A DNA stretch of 64,000 bases from Ardenticatenaceae bacterium (GTDB lineage: Bacteria; Chloroflexota; Anaerolineae; Promineifilales; Promineifilaceae), in the NCBI GenBank assembly GCA_020634455.1, contig JACKBQ010000001.1:1302001-1366000 (forward strand). The letters are read 5' to 3'. Every line of letters starts with the position of its first letter. The first letter of the stretch is position 1. This document shows, piece by piece, positions 61,116 through 64,000 of this stretch. The notes below the pieces were generated by a model that was not told the DNA's origin, ran no database searches, and was given only the letters and a program-made list of their open reading frames with translations. Both the position numbers and the translations under genes were made by a program.

Positions 61116-63440
61116 TTAAGGCGCAACGCGGATGGTGGTGAGGATGCGGTGGTCGCTGCCGTCGTCCAGCAGCAGGCGGATGCCAGTTACCGGGTCGTAG
61201 AGGCCAATTTCAATCTGGTAGAGGCCGGGCGGGGCCAGCGGATCGAGGGGGATGGCGTAAGCATCGCGGATGATTTCGTTGGTGCGCCAGGTAGTGGTGG
61301 GGCGACGGCCGTTTTCCGGCTCGTTGTCTTGCTGGCCCCACAAAAAGTTATTGCTGTTAATGTTGTACACCTCGCCCAGCACGTGGGTGAACACCTTGTA
61401 GCGCTGGCCAATTGGCCCCGCTCCCTGCCAGTACAGCGTCAATGGGATGGCTTCGCCCGGCTGGAAGGTGCTCTCGCCTAAATCATAGCCGAGCAGCGTG
61501 ATGCCGTGCTCAAACTGCGCATCCAACCGATTTTGGATGGTGACGTCGGCGGCAGTGAGGAAGGCGGCTTCTTTTTGGCGGAGATGGATTTGGGCGAAAA
61601 CGGCCGTTCCGCCACTGGTAGCCGCATAAAATTGGTAATCGGCCGTCGCCAAATCGGCCGAGACGAGCAGATCAACCTGCTGGCGGCTGGGGCCAGTGGT
61701 GGCGGGCGTAGCCACGGTGGCCAGGGCAAACGGTTCACCACCCGCCGCAGGCAGTACGCCAACTTCTACCGATTCTACATTACCATCCCCTTGCCAATAC
61801 AAAAAGAGGTGGATGGTGTCGCCGCTGCGGAAGTCGTGGGCGTTTAAGTCGTAGCCGGTCAGTTGGGGAACGGCCACTTCAGCATTGCTCAGTGCAGGCT
61901 TATCCAACACATTCGGCGGCTCAACCTGCACCAACGTTTCTACCTGGGCAGCCCGCTCCGGCGTGCGAGCAAAAAAGGTGAGCTGCTTGTCGCCGTAGGG
62001 ATAAGCAATTTCGCCAGCGGCGCGTTCGCTAAGCCAGTTCACCACCAGCTGCTGCGGATCGCCAATTGGGGCGTATTGCGTTCGCACCAGCCAGATGCCA
62101 TCGTGCTGCTGCCAGATCGGGTCAAGGAAGTCGTTAGCCTGCTGCGGCGTCATCTGCCACGCGCCGGGGATGCCGTGCCAAAATTCGGCGTAATGGTGGG
62201 CAAAGATGGGCCAGTCATTGTCGCTGTAAAGCACAACGGCGTCGTTGGGCTGCTGGTACGCTTCGATGGTGGCGGTGAGCGAGGGAAAGTCGTCGAACAA
62301 GACGCGGCTGCTGTGGTAGTTGTTCAGCCCAAACAGGGCGGTATAGACGGCAATGCCAGCGCCCACAAAACCGAGGAGTCGGATACGGCCGTTGCTCAAC
62401 ACCGCAATTCCCCACGCCAGCAGGGCCGCAAACGCCGCCAAAAAGATAATCAGGTAGCGCGGGGCCAGCGGGGGTGAGTAAAAAAAGGACGCTTTGGGCA
62501 GCGAAACGATGTAGACGACAAGCGCAGGCAGCGACAGACCGACCAGCAGCAGGGCGAGTTTTTGTTGGATGAACGGCCGTTTGCGTGCCTGCCAACCAAT
62601 CACCCCCAACCCCAGCAAAAAAACCAGCAGCACCGGCACGGTGAGCGAAGCGTAATGGTCTACATCCAGCGGGATACCCACGGTGAGAACCGTCCAGTAA
62701 ATTTTGAGGAAGCTCCACGGCTCGACGGGGTTGGCTTGCGACCAGGTGGGAATGCGCCCGATGGCGAAGGCCAGCCAGGGGGCATACAGCAGCAGCACCA
62801 TCGCCTGCGCCACCGACCATTGCCAAAAGTTGCGCCAGCGCTCTTTGGCTCGCGGCCAAACCAGGAACAGCCAGACGAGGTTAGCGGTGACCAACACCAT
62901 CACGGCGAGGTACAAATTGTATAATCCCAGCACCATGAAGAGGATGTAGAGGAGCCAGTCGCGAGTACGGCCGTATTGCCACACGCCCACCGTCGCCCAC
63001 AGCGCCCACGCCCCCAGCAGCGCCGCCAGCGAATACATGCGCATCTCCTGTGACCAGCCAATGTCAAAGCGGGAAATGGTTATGAATAAGGCGGCGAGGA
63101 GTCCGGTGAAACGGCCGTTTAGCCGCTGGCCCAGCAAATAAGTCGCAGGAATGGTGAACAAACCAATGATGGCGGAGAGCAGCCGCAGACCAAACTCGCT
63201 GTCACCGCTGAGCAGCCGCCAAAAGTGGAGTAGCCAGAAGTAAAGTGGAGGATGCACATCGTTGGCGGTCCAGAGAGAGATGTCGGCCAGGGGTTGACGA
63301 GCGGCCCAGCTTGCCAGCCCTTCGTCCCACCAAACGCTTTTGTCCCCCAAAGCTACCACCCGCAGGCCAAAGCCCAGTAGCATTAGCCCCACCAGCAGCC
63401 CGCGGGTTCCCCTCTCTGAAAATCGTCGTTGCGCAAACAT
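61116..63440 (-). CDS. GT39/ArnT-like membrane glycosyltransferase with extracytoplasmic tail
   Basis: The start was set at the ATG at 63440; an ATG at 63539 would add 33 residues read from a repeat. The 774-residue protein has about eleven helices. SVWWDEGLASW (about 37-47) holds the first-loop acidic pair and NDVHPPLYFWLLHFW (about 60-74) is the family motif. Residues 480-774 form a soluble tail with two similar beta domains (GYDLNAHDFRSGDTIHLFLY and GYDLGESTFQPGEAIPLTLY). The enzyme uses polyprenyl-phosphate sugars outside the membrane. The acceptor may be protein, lipid or a surface glycan. Confidence 0.8.
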   Translation of the reverse strand: MFAQRRFSERGTRGLLVGLMLLGFGLRVVALGDKSVWWDEGLASWAARQPLADISLWTANDVHPPLYFWLLHFWRLLSGDSEFGLRLLSAIIGLFTIPATYLLGQRLNGRFTGLLAALFITISRFDIGWSQEMRMYSLAALLGAWALWATVGVWQYGRTRDWLLYILFMVLGLYNLYLAVMVLVTANLVWLFLVWPRAKERWRNFWQWSVAQAMVLLLYAPWLAFAIGRIPTWSQANPVEPWSFLKIYWTVLTVGIPLDVDHYASLTVPVLLVFLLGLGVIGWQARKRPFIQQKLALLLVGLSLPALVVYIVSLPKASFFYSPPLAPRYLIIFLAAFAALLAWGIAVLSNGRIRLLGFVGAGIAVYTALFGLNNYHSSRVLFDDFPSLTATIEAYQQPNDAVVLYSDNDWPIFAHHYAEFWHGIPGAWQMTPQQANDFLDPIWQQHDGIWLVRTQYAPIGDPQQLVVNWLSERAAGEIAYPYGDKQLTFFARTPERAAQVETLVQVEPPNVLDKPALSNAEVAVPQLTGYDLNAHDFRSGDTIHLFLYWQGDGNVESVEVGVLPAAGGEPFALATVATPATTGPSRQQVDLLVSADLATADYQFYAATSGGTAVFAQIHLRQKEAAFLTAADVTIQNRLDAQFEHGITLLGYDLGESTFQPGEAIPLTLYWQGAGPIGQRYKVFTHVLGEVYNINSNNFLWGQQDNEPENGRRPTTTWRTNEIIRDAYAIPLDPLAPPGLYQIEIGLYDPVTGIRLLLDDGSDHRILTTIRVAP

Positions 63441-63485
63441 CGGGCGAATTAAACCTGAATTGGAAACGGCCGTCAATTTGGAGTT

Positions 63486-63560
63486 TATGGGACGCAGATA
63501 AACGCGGACGAGCGCTGATTTATTTTTATCCGCGTTCATCCGCGCTCGTCCGCGTCCAAT
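63486..63560. repeat. Palindromic repeat, GGACGCAGATAAACGCGGACG family
   Basis: GGGACGCAGATAAACGCGGA pairs with TCCGCGCTCGTCCGCGTCC around a T-rich centre. It lies between the biotin carboxylase and GT39 genes and belongs to the family at 468-541. Confidence 0.8.
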
Positions 63561-63572
63561 TTTTGCGCTAGA

Positions 63573-64000
63573 TTAGCGCTTGACGTTACGCCAAACGGCC
63601 GTTTCCCCCCAAGGATCATACGCGGCCGATTCGGCTGCCTGAACCTTCTTCCCCCCACCCTGGAGCAGCTCAAAAACGGCCGCTCCCAGCCAGTCATCGT
63701 TGTCCAGCGGGGTGGGCTGCCAGTTGGGCAGATGGTCTTGCAAGTAGCTCGTGCTGGTGTGGCCACGGCGAAAAGTCGGCTCTTGCAGGATGGCCAGCAA
63801 GTACGGAATGTTGGTCGTGACCCCCAGCACCACCGTCTGCTGCAAGGCGCGGATCATTTTGACAATCGCTTCCTCGCGGCTGTGGCCCCAGGTGATCACT
63901 TTCGCCAGCATCGGATCGTAATAGGGCGAAACGGCCGTTCCCGACGCAATGCCATCATCCACGCGAATACCAGGGCCAGACGGCCGTTCGTACACTGCAA
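63573..64000 (-). CDS. Biotin carboxylase (acyl-CoA carboxylase alpha subunit), C-terminal end
   Basis: The gene runs off the right edge; 142 C-terminal residues are visible. VYERPSGPGIRVDDG, ASGTAVSPYYDPMLAKVITWG and REEAIVKMIRALQQTVVLGV, then TTNIPYLLAILQ, are the biotin-carboxylase C-domain of methylcrotonyl/propionyl-CoA carboxylase alpha subunits. The reading frame stops about 60 residues after that domain, without the biotinyl domain and its MKM site. A separate biotin carrier protein would therefore be needed. It may partner the carboxyltransferase encoded at 39481-41094. Confidence 0.85.
   Translation of the reverse strand, partial: AVYERPSGPGIRVDDGIASGTAVSPYYDPMLAKVITWGHSREEAIVKMIRALQQTVVLGVTTNIPYLLAILQEPTFRRGHTSTSYLQDHLPNWQPTPLDNDDWLGAAVFELLQGGGKKVQAAESAAYDPWGETAVWRNVKR

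Overview
The window is about 64 kb of GC-rich bacterial chromosome. It reads best as a member of the Chloroflexota, probably an Anaerolineae or Ardenticatenia/Caldilinea-like filament. That placement is inference from gene content: large secreted lamin-tail/FG-GAP proteins, ArnT-like transferases with long extracytoplasmic tails, Liv transporters packed with CoA ligases, and secreted proteins ending in a short LPM-type tag. No rRNA, tRNA, CRISPR array, insertion sequence or phage gene was seen. All 64 kb are marked by a very frequent 8-bp palindrome, ACGGCCGT (about 137 copies counted by eye).

Region 1 (1-16001, + strand) is an exopolysaccharide/cell-surface polysaccharide locus. It holds the end of a Wzx-like flippase, a CpsD-like ATPase with a ruined P-loop, a Wzy/WaaL-like membrane polymerase, three left-handed beta-helix acyltransferases, two GT2 and four GT4 glycosyltransferases, a sulfotransferase, a lipoprotein with a carbohydrate-binding-like domain and a GH44 glycosidase. 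Region 2 (16012-26803, +) is a tandem pair of secreted proteins of about 1,790 residues with lamin-tail, fibronectin-like, LruC-like and FG-GAP beta-propeller parts. Region 3 (26901-32020, -) is a YbhGFSR-like drug-export operon led by a TetR repressor with two DNA-binding domains, a clear sigma-70 promoter and an operator that leaves almost no 5' leader.

Region 4 (32277-39470, +) is the most unusual part. A processive GT2, a phosphoglycosyl transferase, a WecG/TagA glycosyltransferase fused to two STAS domains, a doubly degenerate nucleotidyltransferase/beta-helix/phosphoglycosyl-transferase fusion, a free STAS protein, a PHP-STAS fusion and an RsbW-like HATPase lie head to tail. This looks like a partner-switching (anti-sigma/antagonist) circuit physically fused to polysaccharide enzymes.

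Region 5 (39481-52070, -) is catabolic: acyl-CoA carboxylase carboxyltransferase subunit, a beta-keto acid cleavage enzyme, a phenylacetate-CoA-ligase-like enzyme, a complete Liv-type ABC importer (LivF, binding lipoprotein, LivM, LivH, LivG) and a long-chain acyl-CoA synthetase. Together they could import and CoA-activate an organic or branched/aromatic acid. Region 6 (52123-64000, -) has a beta-propeller lipoprotein, a geranylgeranyl-reductase-like flavoprotein, a secreted PGRP-type amidase, an unrecognised 808-residue protein, a GT39/ArnT-like transferase, and the truncated end of a biotin carboxylase that may partner the carboxyltransferase in region 5.

Intergenic gaps are short and mostly filled by several families of imperfect palindromic repeats. 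Some extend reading frames, supply Shine-Dalgarno sequences, or sit in frame inside a glycosyltransferase gene.
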